Shown here in pieces: positions 10,089 through 22,189 of a DNA stretch of 64,000 nucleotides; the first letter of the stretch is position 1, and the number at the start of each line of letters is the position of its first letter. The stretch comes from Mactra quadrangularis (Eukaryota > Mollusca > Bivalvia > Venerida > Mactridae). The stretch covers positions 6,200,001-6,264,000 of the forward strand of contig CM046304.1 of assembly GCA_025267735.1 (NCBI GenBank), read 5' to 3'. Both the position numbers and the translations under genes were made by a program. The notes under the pieces were generated by a model. That model did not search any database. It saw nothing but the letters and a program-made list of their open reading frames with translations, and was not told where the DNA came from.

Positions 10089-13000
10089 TTATGTTCTAAC
10101 TATATCCACACCAACTTTTTCTACTTCATCTATCATCTCATCGATTCTTCTACTTTGACTTTCAGTCAACACTTCACGCCATCTTCCACCCTGGCCTGTA
10201 AACAATAAATTACATCATATACACATATCTTAACTCCATGAAGTTATCTCCCTTTAATATAAATGCAGAAATTTAGCATTGTTGGATTTTATTCAATAGT
10301 CCGTATCGCATACATAAACCCGCTGATTTAAATACTCACGACATAACTGCACTCACGATCGACCAGGCGTACAGAACAAAAACATTTAAATCGTACGATA
10401 AAAATTTATTTATTGTTTAGTGGTATCAGCCTTACATAAATTAGGTTTCCACTAGGACGAGGTCATTGAACAAACGTTGTAGAGAACCTTCCGATAATGC
10501 TTGATGCCTAATTTGGTAACTGTGGCTTTATGGTTTTGACAAGACATATTTTTAGAAATTGTTGACGTACGACGGACAAAGACCGATCACAATAGCTCAC
10601 ATTGAGCACTTTGTGCTCAGGTGAGCCCAAAAAAACAGGCGGCTTTTGGTGTCGTATTAAATATTTTAGATACTATACAAAATATACCGCTAACAAAATA
10701 TTTATTGACTACTTTCATAGTATATAATTCTGTCTAATAACACTTGAGCTCTGTTTAATTCTGTTGCAATCACCAGTGGTTGTAACCTACCTTTGTTTAT
10801 AAATCTCTCTGGTGCATCTTCGTTAGTTCGTTTATATTGTGTTATATATGTAAAATTAGTCATCTTATTTTTCTTCATCTGTTCTATACTACAATGTTCT
10901 GATATTCTTTCAACATCATTATCGGTTAATGAACGTCCAAGAAACTTAGCAATAGTTCTAATAGCAGTTGGTCTATCCTGTAAGAGAAGACTTAAGTCAA
11001 ACATTTTTGTTTTGGGGTTAACGCGGTAGCAATACATAGTATAGGCCATACAATCTTCCCACCTTTTCTGGAAAGGCGTAATCTCCGGATTTAGCTGTTA
11101 ACCAGTTACTAAGCGCATATACTTCTGTCAGTGACTGGCAACTGTCCTACGTGATTTAGAATCAGTGGTAGGAGGAAGAATGGTCGACTGCCGACTGAGT
11201 CAGCTGGATGGGCGCACTTGGCAAATTATGCCATAATATCTTAGACACATCATTACTTTCACATTCGAATTACCATGTACCATAGCGTAGTTATAATTTT
11301 GAACAAAATGACTTAAAGGTTGTTTAAACTACATGTATTTTGTGTGAGGCATTGCAGTTAACTTGGAAACCAAAGAGGACGGTTTTAGTTACATACATTT
11401 TATAGCTTCTAAAATATCTAAACCTAGCATGCCTATAACACCTGTAGTGATTACCTGGGAGAAGTCTTCATATCTAAGAAATAAAACATTGTCATTTCTT
11501 TTATTCCAATATTCTATCACATGTCTGGTCCATGGACAGGCATAACCTACATTGAGAAAATAATGTTCATATACACACCCCTCAAGTGATATTGTATTTT
11601 TTTTATTTTCACAACTATTTCGTTTAAACGTAATATTATTTCGCTTTTTACGAAATATTTCGAAAAAAAAAACGAATAAAAAAGTATTTTAAAATGTCAT
11701 TTTAGGGACTTTGTATAAATTAATACTAAATAACACAAATGTAGGTCGCAACAATTAGGGGCTTTAGTCATTTATCTTTCCCTGATAAAATCTGAAGCAA
11801 TCCGATTGGTAAGTAGGTCCTTACAGTTGGAATCCTTGGATTTTATCATTGAATTCCTATGTAAGTATACAAAAATATTTCATCTAATATCTTTCTTGTA
11901 AATGAAGATACTAACAGAAGTGATGTAATTTAAATAATTCTTTACCCTAAAAATACTTTGCTTGAATTTCAAACAAATTAAATGATTTAAAAATAAAGTT
12001 ATTTAAGATTTATTTTGGCAATTGACATTAAAAAGTAAGGGTAAAATCCGAGTAATCCAACTACTTGTACCTACCCATTGAAGAGTATACAAGGGGAAGT
12101 AACTGACTAGGGTCCCTTATTGTGATACATTTTCTATTGTTTATCGTAAAATCAAAAATGGTATGTTATTTAACTAAATACATGTAATTAAGTTATTCCA
12201 GCCCGATTGCGTCTCTGAACACAAATAAAGAATTGATGGTTTTAACAAATATTCTTTTAATTATGTTCTCAATAATTGGACGAAGCAATGGAAATACCAT
12301 TAGGTGACTTTCCGGTTATAATAAAACAAACCTGTTCCGTCTATGAACATTTCTATAAACTTGTCTTTGGACATGGCATCGTATTCATTCAACCAGTAAA
12401 ATAGTTTACTTAAAGAAGTAACCGAATCTTTGGGGTTCCTCACAGAGTATATAATCTATATTAAAAGGAAAACAGAACAAAACAGTTTGTCATTAGTGCG
12501 CATTTTATAACATACAATAGTGCATACAAAAAAGCTGTTCGGCTAGCCGTAACGCCGGTAGCAAAACAATGTATATGGCATAGCTAGGGTGGTCATTCAA
12601 CCTACTCACCATTCCTGGAAAGGCTAAATCCCTGGAATTAGCTGTTAATCAGTTACTAGGCGCATACTTCTGTAAGTGACTGACAACTGCCCTACATGAT
12701 TTAGAATCCGGGGTAGAAGAGAGAATGGCCGTAGAAATTATTTCATGACCAAATTCCACGAATGTATGTCTAGCCAAGGAATTGAAACCTCAACCAGTAG
12801 ATTTGTTTGTCGTTAATTTAATTTATCAAATTCATTGACTTAAACCATACTCGCATTTAAGACCAGCGTCGTTTGATGTTTAACCACATTCTGCCACAAA
12901 TTGTTATTAAATATCACATACCCGCCCCTTTCCTTGTCGTAGTTGTTCCGGAAGTAGAAAATGGTGAAAATGAGTTTTTATCATTCTTGGTGATTTTAAC

Positions 13001-14656
13001 TGATTGATATATTCCATTCCTGAAACAAAGATTGCAGAACAATTAAAACATCCTGAAAAGGCGCCATTCCATAGTACAGCATCGGAGGGTATTTTTTTCA
13101 TTTTTTGTCTCGAGTTGTTTTTTTCAATTTTGGAATGAAAGATGTCTGAAGCTAAATTTTAATACCCAAAAAGGAGCAACTGAACTCAATCGAAACAGTG
13201 GCGTAGTAAACTCTGTGTACATAGTTTGATCATATACTAAATTTTGCCTTTAAAACTTATCCGCTACAGACGAATTATCGAACCATTCTATACATTGTAC
13301 ATTGACAATGTTATCATTTCTATAAAAGATGCACAACTCGTACTTGTCGGCGATTTGACTCCGCGCAAAAAATAGTTCATAAGAATGTAAGTACATGTAG
13401 TTTATACATTATTGCGCAGGTCATAACAGCAGACGACTGTTTGAATTGCTAAATTTATATACTGACTGAACTATCTGCGGATTCTGTATTTAAGAATTGC
13501 TAGAGTCTGACACTACGGTAGATATATTTGTTGGTCTGATCAATAGCCCACAACAAATAACACCTATCGTATCTTTAACATGTTTACCTTTTGTAAAGGG
13601 AAATGAATCATTCTTGGCATCTATAAATGGAACTCTGGCATCCAAAAATTCAGTGTCCGCTTTCTCAAAATCTAACGTAGCAATCAAATATACCATTTCT
13701 TGTAAAAGAGTGGTACCTAAAATAAATGAACAAATTGTTAACTCTTCGGAACCAAATTATTACATTATTGAAATAAGAAACATCGTGCGATTTCTTTCTT
13801 TATTCGCAAGAGGTCAAACGGGAAGTGGCGGCTTTATAAGCATGACCGTGATTATGTATGACAAAACAGAAGCTTGCATCAACAATATGACGATTTCATT
13901 GATAGCAAGTTACATAACCGTATGTGCAATTAAGAGCGCGCTCAACAAGATCAACACAATTTAAATATAATTTGCAAGTATGAATTTGTCACAGGCCAAT
14001 TTGCACAAACCATGCTAGTAATCAAGGTAACGTGAAGTAGTTTCATACAATGTCACGAAATCGTTATGAAGCAAGAGTGGCCGAGTGGTTACGATGTTAG
14101 ACTCGAAATCATGGAGTAGCCAGCTTATTTTTCAAAACATATCACGTTGTTTCCCTGAGCAAGAAACTTTATCCTACTAGCTCAGTACTTGAACCAGGAA
14201 GCAGACTCGAGAGTGATTACTCTAAGTTGAAACTTGTTTCTTGTTTCCCCATCGAGCTAAAATAAATTAGTGTACATATCATTACTTCATTTAAATATAA
14301 CGACTGCATATATCAGACTGCAATAATGTGTAAGGAACAAAGCCGAGGACTAACACATGTAAAATGATTATGTGAAGTGGATATTCTACTTCCTAACTTT
14401 TAAACAATCGTAAATAATTATGATGAAGTGGATATTCTAAATAATACATTGAACTTTTAAAATCGTTCAAAAATAACAATTAATCAAAGTACTTACCTGA
14501 CCTAGGAAATGTACATATAAATATATCATCATCTCTAATGTCCATAGTTTGAATTTCTTCAATCTCATTTTCAAACATATGTATACCTTTATAAATCTTT
14601 CTTGCTAGGGATTTTACTGGTACCGTGCCATCACCGCTTTTAGAATCCGAAGCCAT
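10089..14656 (-). CDS. Cytosolic sulfotransferase (SULT family), seven exons, 298 codons
   Basis: It is predicted to transfer sulfate from PAPS to a small hydroxyl or amine substrate in the cytosol. Exons on the minus strand are 14656-14497, 13716-13588, 13019-12922, 12455-12332, 11546-11455, 10977-10791 and 10195-10089. Every intron is GT-AG and the phases agree. The product has 298 residues, normal for the family. The N-terminus carries IRDDDIFICTFPRSGTT (PAPS 5'-phosphosulfate loop, about residues 41-56). SPRMIKTHFH holds the catalytic His at about 113. RNPKDSVTS (135-143) is the 3'-phosphate motif, and NKGQGGRW near 262-269 is the C-terminal loop. Oddities: the loop Lys is Arg, the following Trp is Leu, and the usual RKGxxGDW is NKGxxGRW. 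The start ATG has a good context (AACCATGG). The substrate cannot be told. Intron 1 holds a SINE, and introns 3 and 5 hold copies of another repeat. Confidence 0.93.
11056..11195. repeat. Dispersed repeat in sulfotransferase intron 5
   Basis: About 135 bp here match 12600-12735 in intron 3 in the same orientation. Shared words are TTAGCTGTTAA, CAGTTACTA, GCGCATA, ACTTCTGT and GATTTAGAATC. It is probably a SINE or MITE fragment, and no tail or TIR is clear. Confidence 0.55.
12600..12735. repeat. Dispersed repeat in sulfotransferase intron 3
   Basis: Second copy of the repeat at 11056-11195 (TTAGCTGTTAATCAGTTACTA, then ACTTCTGTAAGTGACTG). Confidence 0.55.
14071..14272 (+). mobile_element. tRNA-derived SINE in sulfotransferase intron 1
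   Basis: It starts with a tRNA-like head (GAGTGGCCGAGTGGTTACGA, an A-box-like sequence) and continues into a body shared with 46536-46735: AGCAAGAAACTTTATC, CTCAGTACTT, AAGCAGACTCGAGAGTGATT and GAGCTAAAATAAATTAGT. The B-box segment is lost in this copy. Its orientation is opposite to the host gene. Confidence 0.65.
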
Positions 14657-14879
14657 GGTTACTTCCCTTGAAGAAAGATCTATTTCACGTTCTTAGAATG
14701 AAAATACTTTGTCCTGTCCGCCAAGTGTTTAGTATTTACAATGCCGCATAAAATCGGCCTTTGCACAACTAGATATCGGACTGTTTAGTTGCGCATGATA
14801 TTAATTAAGCCGAAGGTTTTAAATTCCGACACATAACTAAAGCCCCATAGTCAATATTGACACTGTCCCATGTGGGCTC

Positions 14880-17270
14880 ATATTCAATAAGATGGAACAT
14901 TTGATGTTCCATGTAGGCTGTGAATTGAATTAGTATGCAAAAGTTGTATGCTGTGTGTGGGCATTTGGGACAAAAAAGATTTTTGAAATATACACAAGTA
15001 TGTGTTCATTCTGACCTCATAAGTACCCCAAAATGTAACATACGTTACTGTCGCCATCTCAATTTTCTGTCTTTGAGCGCAGACTACGAAAAATAGGCAC
15101 AAAAGGTAGTCTTAATGCACTTGGTTTTTAACACATACATTGTTCCTGTATGTAAGAATAATATTTTTATCTTGCTCCTCAGAAATATGAACTTACACAA
15201 AGCTCTTAACCTTTGTCGCCAAGAGTGTGGAAACATACGTGACCGTGAAAAAGATCCATTTTTTTTTAAATTCGAAACGATATTATAATTGTAACATATT
15301 TTAAAACATAAGATCAGATATGAATATACATGAAATAGAAACGAATGTCATTAAGTATTCACAGGCATTTCATTAATCATCACATTTTACCAAAAGTTTC
15401 GGGTAGACTTTTAAGAATGAAACATACGTGACCATGGTTTTTCAACTAATGGTAAATATCTTAGTTGGATTAATGTTTTCTAATTAATCACTCTAATGAA
15501 CTCTTCATTTTATGATAACTACTTTTACCATTCCTCAGGATCGTCCAGAGATACTGCCGTTTAAAGTATCAAATGTAACATACGTGATGTAACATACGTT
15601 ACGGTTAAAATGATATACCGATCTTACAATGCGGCAAAGGGTTAAACGATGACATTATCTCATTGCAAAATATACGACATCATCAACCAGGCTGAAATAA
15701 ACTTGAATTTGCGTGCCTCTCAATGGCGTTGGCAAATTAACGAGTCTGAAGATTTTTTAACCATTGCATGCAATGTAAGCATAAAATCCTACATAGCAAT
15801 ACTCAAATGGATGTTTTTTGCAATTCATTTGCTACTTCAATACTTACTAGATGTTAACAAATCTGATTTATTCGTCCTTTTTCGCTTCTGATTTAATAAG
15901 ACATGGTTTTATGAATTGAAACATACGTTACGTTGGGTAACGTATGTTTCATATGAAATGTATCTTAGTGATGCTTGTTTGCTTGCTTGTTTCACAATAT
16001 TTCGCTTATTTTTTGAAACTCCAAACGTTCAAGTCCTGAATGTTTCTTTTATATCCTGTCTTTAAGTGTAAAGGAACACAGCACGTCTGTTAAATTTAAC
16101 AGCAGCGAAAAAAATTAGTTTGACTTTTATAAACATACGTTACCACAGGTTGTTGTAACTCCTGACGACACAAACAACATATATCTGAATCCATTTTTGT
16201 CGAAGATGAACTAGAATACGTCGCGGAAAATTTTGTTGCAGAACTATTTAAGGGAACATGGTACATTAGCATGGAGCTATACAAATCGATCATGATAAGG
16301 ACGCAAACACATCGTTCATGAAACAGCGCTAATCTCTTATCCAATGGCAAACCCATGAGGATTTAATTTGGGTGACAAATGATTTGTTTTATGAAATAAG
16401 TGTGCCAGTACCTCATGGAATGTCTGGGAGAATGTTACAATTTTAATTTCAGTTGTATATTTACGTGAATTACTATGTGAACGTTGAATACGATTTAACT
16501 GTTTTGAGATTTTTGAGACTAATTCGTAACCTTTTTACCTCTTAATTTTAAATTTGTTTTCACTTAATTTTGAAGGCAATCCTATTAACATTATATAGAT
16601 ATGACATTGTACATAGAAAATAATTAATGCTACCATTTAATGTTTTAAACTGTTGTACTGGGTGTGACTGATAACACTGGGATATGATAGTTTAACAGTG
16701 TTGTTGTAACATACGTTACTAACTAGTTATTTCTTTAGACGTTCATGATTATGAATTTTTCAGTGAGTAAAGTATACAAACTATTCAAACGTATTCAGTA
16801 ATGTTTACTGTTAACGGCTATTATACTTTAGTTCTCTTTGAACTTTGTTCCAAGTCGGAAAGTCATTGTATCAAGGGTTATTAATGTATTTCTGTAATTT
16901 TGCAAACGTTGCTCAAAAATTTAAGTCATATTTGAGCGATTTTGTGTTCTGAATTTATCATTTTGTAGTATGTATTTCCAGTACCAACCCCTTGCCTTCT
17001 AAAAATTGCTTAAATCATAGACAAACATACAAATACAGACCAAGAATATAAGTTTTATTAGTGTAGTCCGTAAAGAAACATACGTTACTATAGAAAATAG
17101 GTGCTTGTATTCAAGTATGTGTAAAATTTTATTCAGTCTGAGATTGTTCAAACCCTTGCACAATATCAAGCCTCATACATACAGCAACTTGTAAAATCAG
17201 TCAAAACAAAAATAAACAAAACTTTTTTTTTGCATTTTTCAAATCTGAATTGTCCCATCTTATTGAATAT
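14880..17270. mobile_element. 2.4-kb TIR element carrying an array of AACATACGTKAC motifs
   Basis: The ends ATATTCAATAAGATGGAACA (14880) and its inverted counterpart at 17248-17270 match at 21 of 23 positions. The outermost TA on both sides would fit a TA target duplication. The interior carries ten copies of a 14-bp motif, (G/T)NAACATACGTKAC, at 15035, 15230, 15419, 15575, 15589, 15918, 15937 (inverted), 16130, 16706 and 17075. No convincing transposase is present. A minus-strand frame at 16356-16096 includes CCLCRQEL but I cannot assign it. The element begins about 220 bp upstream of the sulfotransferase start codon. Confidence 0.6.
15918..15950. repeat. Perfect 14-bp inverted repeat with 5-nt loop
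   Basis: GAAACATACGTTAC, five bases, then its exact reverse complement. It is the only place in the array where the motif appears in the opposite direction. Confidence 0.8.
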
Positions 17271-18296
17271 CAGCGTTGGTGCAAAATCGCATCAAGCATT
17301 TAATTGAGTTCAGTATTATCAAGCGTACGTCAGTGCTGTGTTTAATCAAATTCCCCGGGATACTAGTGTATGTCTGCAACATTTTATCACCCATTTTCCT
17401 GAAATATCTCATGTGCGAAATTTGCAGGAAATTTGCCAACATGACGTCATTTGACTGGTAAAGTCGCGCTTTACACAAAAATATACGAAAAACGAAAACG
17501 TTCAGGAAACGGTTTAAAGAATTCTTAAGGACTGACGTATTTTATCATAATCGTAACTTGAGCAAATTATTTACGAACACGTTGATAAAATAATACCCTG
17601 GAGTTTTGTATTATTTCAAATGACGCGTAACCGCAAAATCCATTTTCAAATGTATTTCTACCGTGGTTACTTTACGCAAATCACAGTGAAAGTAGACCTA
17701 AACTGAAAGTAGAATTTAAATATCAATACCTTAAACAATAGTTTTGATCACAAACTGTTTAAGATAGATGTAGTTTTGTTATAAAAAAAACTTCCTCAAC
17801 AATATATAAGTAAGCTGTTAAAACTACATGTATTTTGAATTATGTATATTTGTACATTAACCATTTAGGAAGAAATGAACAAATTGCATACCTGTAGAAG
17901 GACCCTTCTTTAAGACATTGGCACTTTGTCTAACTAAAACTTCAACTGCAAATTGGTTTGATGTGTTAAGTTTTTTATGCTAATTACAATTCAAAAACCT
18001 TAATGAATTTAGGACAGTTTCTTGTCCATGGTAGATAAACATACCTTCATATGGGGCCTTTAAGATTTTACTTATTTATACATACAATGTACATTATGCA
18101 TAAGCAGGTACGTACATTGGGGTGCATATCTTATCACAGCTTACAGGTTCAAATATTGTCATGTCCACTTTTAATATCATGCCTTAATGAATAGAGTTTA
18201 CTAGATTTGAACTCAGAATTCCATTGGCCTCATAAATATTCAATCACATCATACCAATCTGATTAAAACCTCGATCTTTTATTTTTATATATATAT
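17271..18296. other. Intergenic stretch, nothing recognised
   Basis: AT-rich, with stops in all frames. I see no repeat shared with the rest of the window. Confidence 0.35.
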
Positions 18297-19875
18297 AAAT
18301 TTCACAAGTTGTGAAAAACACGTACGCGATTTTCACAACTTGTGAAAACACGTTAGTAATTTTCAATGATCAATGTGAAAATCCGATTTTTAGTCCTAAC
18401 GCAATTATCACAACATTGGTCAATATCATAGTATAGCTTAAAGAATATGATGAACAAAAATAAGGTTTCAGTTATTTTCAAATATTTAATTTAGATGGAA
18501 TACGTCGCAACATGATCGCAAGATCTCACAACCTCCCTAAGGTATTCAACAAGCCAGTGTTGTGCCTTATTTAACCACCTTTAGGTTCAAGCAACAACTT
18601 TAGCACATAGAGAAGCCTCCTTAAGGTACATAAGAAGCACACATGTCCCATGGTAATGTTTTAACGTCCGTATTACCTAGTTTCGCACACAAAGCAACAG
18701 CCTCGAGGTCCATAGCAGCTGCTCAAGCACAATCAACATATTCGTTGTCCATAGTAATTACTCTAATGCTTCTAGCAAACACTTAGGTCCTACGTTACGG
18801 TCACTAGCAACTGCACGAATATCCATGGTAACATTTATGTCCATAGCAACTTTTATCGAGCCTTAGTCGTTAAGTGGAGGAGAGGGATTCAAACTAGCGA
18901 CTCTTGGAGCTTGAAGCATGAAGCACATAAGCCATTATTCACCCTGACATTAATATTTATTTATTATTCATAGATGGCAACATGAAGATTCTGCAGTATT
19001 TCATATTTTGGTAAGATATACCGTCGGTAAAAAAATGTTTACATTTTGGGAAGATGCATGCATATTAAACTTAAATAGATATGATTGTAGCCTATATAAT
19101 TGATATATAAAATTAAAGGTTATTGTATTTTTATTTATGCAAATGTCATTTGTGAGTTATATTTCGTGAATTGCAACACAGTGGTCAATTTCAGAGGTAC
19201 AGATTTCATTGTCAGATTTTTTACCGTCGGTCAATACTGGAATTCATATGTTGTATGAATAGTAACAAAATTGCTGTGAAAGTGTGCCGATAAAGCCTCA
19301 AAGCGGGCAAAAACGCGTATCACAACTTGTAAAAATTACGCACGTAGTTTTTTCAACGTTTGTTACAACCGGTTTTTTTATAAAAACCCTAATTCTAAAA
19401 TTCCTTTTTTATAAACGGGTTGGTACGTTCAACCACTTTTATGATAACTCGTTTTGCAATAAAATATGACAATTTGTTTTTCTGTAGAAATTTTCAAATT
19501 AACAGGGCGAAATATATGTAATTTGTCTATTTTATCATTTTATGTTAACTTGTTAAACATTATTTTCTTTCCTTTACCTATAATTTAAAGTATCTTACTA
19601 TATTTTTTATACTAAAATTCATACAACTAGACACTTTATTAGATTTCGAGTTTAATTACAAAATGGGTACGTATGTTCAATCACTTTTGTAATAACCCGT
19701 TTTGTAATGATTATTACAATTCGGGGTTTTATTACCAAACGGATTGTAACAAACGTTGAACCTCATTTTTCACAAAATTTTATATTGCTTTTTAACAGTA
19801 CGCGTTTTTCACAACTTGTGAAAGACACGTTTAGTGAAAAACGAGGTTTTACGTTGAACCTCATTTTTCACAGAA
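18297..19875. mobile_element. Inverted, truncated copy of the 7044-9612 element
   Basis: It runs antiparallel to 7044-9612. CACAACTTGTGAAAA repeats come at 18301-18420, followed by the block with ACAACCTCCCTAAGGT, the GTTGCTA-type repeats, TGGAGGAGAGGGATTCAAAC (about 18870), GATTTTTTACCGTCGGT and the nested TTACAACC unit. A CGTTGAACCTCATTTTTCAC boundary lies near 19853. The outer TIR on the left is missing, and the LINE insertion seen in the other copy is absent. No coding region. Confidence 0.7.
19358..19754. mobile_element. Nested inner unit, second copy
   Basis: Bounded by GTTTGTTACAACCGG at 19358 and the inverted GGATTGTAACAAAC ending at 19754. It corresponds to the unit at 7969-8334 but is more diverged. 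Confidence 0.5.
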
Positions 19876-20615
19876 CAAATATATGAAAATATTAAATATA
19901 TTAAAATTAACTGAAACCGCTAAGCCTAGAGCATTGGTATTTCATCAATAGCATAGTTTAATGTTCCTCTTTTTTTTAAAAGATTGATAGAATTATGTAA
20001 CTTTCACAAAAAACCGACTCTATGATTTTTCTATTGTTATAGAACAATAGGTGGGTTCTGAAGGAACAAAAATTACGTTTGAGCAGAAAATTACATTTTT
20101 GATTAAAGGGAGCGTAATCTCGCTAATGTTGCGTCTTACTCCCACAGAGTTGTCTTTCTTTCCGTATATCCGATGTTTAAGGCTTTAACAGGGTAACGTA
20201 AGGTTGAACCATCGAGACGCACTGGCATTAAACAGCAGTTTGTCAACGTATGTCACATGTTTTGTTCCATTTAGCACATTTAATGAGAAAATATGTAACG
20301 AAATAGCATTTTACTTACAATTTTCCAGTCTCTCGTATGTGTCCATGCTTAAATGTGACGTTGAAGCATGATTTGTGAACTAAATCCTTTCAAACTTGAA
20401 ATAAACATATGTCACTTTTGTAAACTTTTATACAGGTTAAATAATATTCCAGAAGCATCTTTGTGTTCTAGTTCATGAAAGTGAATCAAAGACATCACTC
20501 ACAACTTTGACTTTAATTCTCACCCAAATATGGCTACCGGAATACGTAAAATCGTGTCATGAATTTGTGAATCATATCCGTTCTACTTTCCACACCCTGA
20601 TGACATTAACTTTTT
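19876..20615. other. Intergenic stretch, nothing recognised
   Basis: No gene or repeat seen. Confidence 0.35.
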
Positions 20616-20640
20616 AGTTAAGCGCTTTAAGCGCTTAACT
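20616..20640. repeat. Perfect 25-bp palindrome
   Basis: AGTTAAGCGCTT, T, AAGCGCTTAACT: two exact 12-bp arms. It resembles the sequence around 22143-22165 (CTTAACTAGAGCGCTTGCAG), so the two may be the ends of one element. Confidence 0.7.
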
Positions 20641-21860
20641 TATTACGACCATTTCGACAGTCGTTTCGGGTTTAGCCAACCCAAGTCTAAGACAAAGTAG
20701 TTTTTCCGACCTCTATCTTACCACAACCACGCAATTTTCTTTCATAGTATGTTCAAATTGTCTCTATTCTATGAAATTACAGACAAAAGTGCATCATATG
20801 AAACATAAAATCATTCAAAACAAGCTGTCCCAAAGTTTTCTTTTTATATTGGGCACGTTTCACAAGGCGAGCGCTAATATGCTATACAAAATTGCCTTTA
20901 AAAAGCGCTAGCTAGCGATAGCCTTCTGGAACATGCCCCTTGATATGAATACGCGCAAAGATATCGAACTAATTTCTATGACGTCACTCAACCCTCGGAG
21001 ATGAACGAAGTTGCCGGAAAGAGTCGAACTCCATTAACATCGAAATTATCGATGGTAATGAAACGAGACGATCGGCATGCATTCGATCGCGATTAATTTG
21101 AATATCATCAATGAAGTTACAATGATTTTAAAGCGTTTGTTCCTGTCTGGATGGCTTTATACACTTAACAAAACTTATAAGTATACATGTATATTTGGGC
21201 TCGTTTATACGTAAGTGCTTGTCCGATTTAAGTCAAATTTTCAACAAATATAGTTTAAAGACGGATCATTATTATTATGTTTATTTCATTTTTAGTATTC
21301 GATTTTAGCACTAAACCATAGGGGAATAGGGTGTTTGGTCTTGGAAAGGAGACCTGTCACATCTCGTCCGAGTAAATTTCATAAGGAATTCATCGAGTTG
21401 GATACCTTATATTTTTTTACAAACCAAAATTTTGGCTTTTGGCTGGAACTTTTGTATTTTAGGTGTTTATGATCATTAGAGCATTTTAAAGTAAAAATTG
21501 TTAATAATTTGGTGTTTGTAATGCGATGGGCACCTGTGGTACAAACAACATTTGTTACATTTTGCTAAATTGCACTAACTATGGAACAAATACTTTTGTT
21601 CTTTGTACACACGTTTTCATTGGAACGGTGAAATGAATTCCGGATATAGTCTGACAATAGACTGCATTATGTACATAGCGAAGTGAAACTGAAAGTTGCA
21701 TTGACGCTTACCATGCACTGAAACTTTAGAAATAATCATGTACTCGAGTAATGTATCATGCAGTAATCGTATCAAGCTTTCACCTGATTTACTGGTGAAT
21801 CTTGTTGTTACAAGTGTATTATCTTATTGTCCTGTCACAACATTTACCTGTGAGCTGTTG
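20641..21860. other. Stretch without a recognised gene
   Basis: No coding signal. It may be the interior of a repeat bounded by 20616 and 22170, but that is inference from the shared GTTAAGCGC words only. Confidence 0.3.
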
Positions 21861-21888
21861 ATATTATGGGAAGAAGGACATGTAAGCG

Positions 21889-21952
21889 GCCGTATAGCTC
21901 TATCTATCTATCTACTGAGAGGTCCTGGGTTCGAGTCCCGGTCAGCCTGTAT
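21889..21952 (+). repeat. tRNA-like pseudogene or SINE head with CTAT expansion
   Basis: GCGGCCGTATAGCTC, a (CTAT)n run, then CTGAGAGG and a strong B-box (GGGTTCGAGTCCCGGTCAGCC). The sequence is too disturbed in the D and anticodon region to be a functional tRNA. A flanking ~28-bp segment (ATTATGGGAAGAAGGA, TAAG, GGCC) at 21865 recurs at 22092. Confidence 0.5.
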
Positions 21953-22149
21953 ATTGTTTTTACCCTGTGATGATTTTTCGCCCAACTTGGTCAGTTGAGA
22001 AATGCTTGTAACAAAATAAATGCTTCTAAAAAAAGCCTAGAATTTTTGAAATTATTATTGAGATTATGTCACGGCACTTGCCTATTCACATTATGGGAAG
22101 AAGGATATTTAAGTGGCCAGAAAGCATAGACAGGAAAGGGCTTAACTAG

Positions 22150-22170
22150 AGCGCTTGCAGCGCTTTGATT
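22150..22170 (+). repeat. Dispersed hairpin motif AGYGC-N5-GYRCT-TTGATT
   Basis: AGCGC-TTGCA-GCGCT followed by TTGATT. The stem is perfectly paired and differs from the other copies. Confidence 0.5.
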
Positions 22171-22189
22171 TATTTAAAAAATCGTATGA

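Noticed and set aside
10702..10790. Read-through of sulfotransferase exon 6 to a stop at 10702
   Set aside because: The extra residues do not resemble SULT. AAAG|GTAGG at 10791/10790 is a donor, and the 10195-10089 exon supplies the missing family C-terminus in phase.
12907..13101. Minus-strand frame starting MKKIPSDAVLW
   Set aside because: Only 13019-12922 is the exon; the upstream part is intron that happens to be open up to the acceptor.
13497..13964. 155-codon plus-strand open frame
   Set aside because: It is antisense to sulfotransferase exon 2 (13588-13716) and has no family motif, whereas the minus-strand exon has splice sites and SULT motifs.
21889..21952. Functional tRNA gene
   Set aside because: The B-box is good but the D and anticodon region is replaced by a (CTAT)n run.
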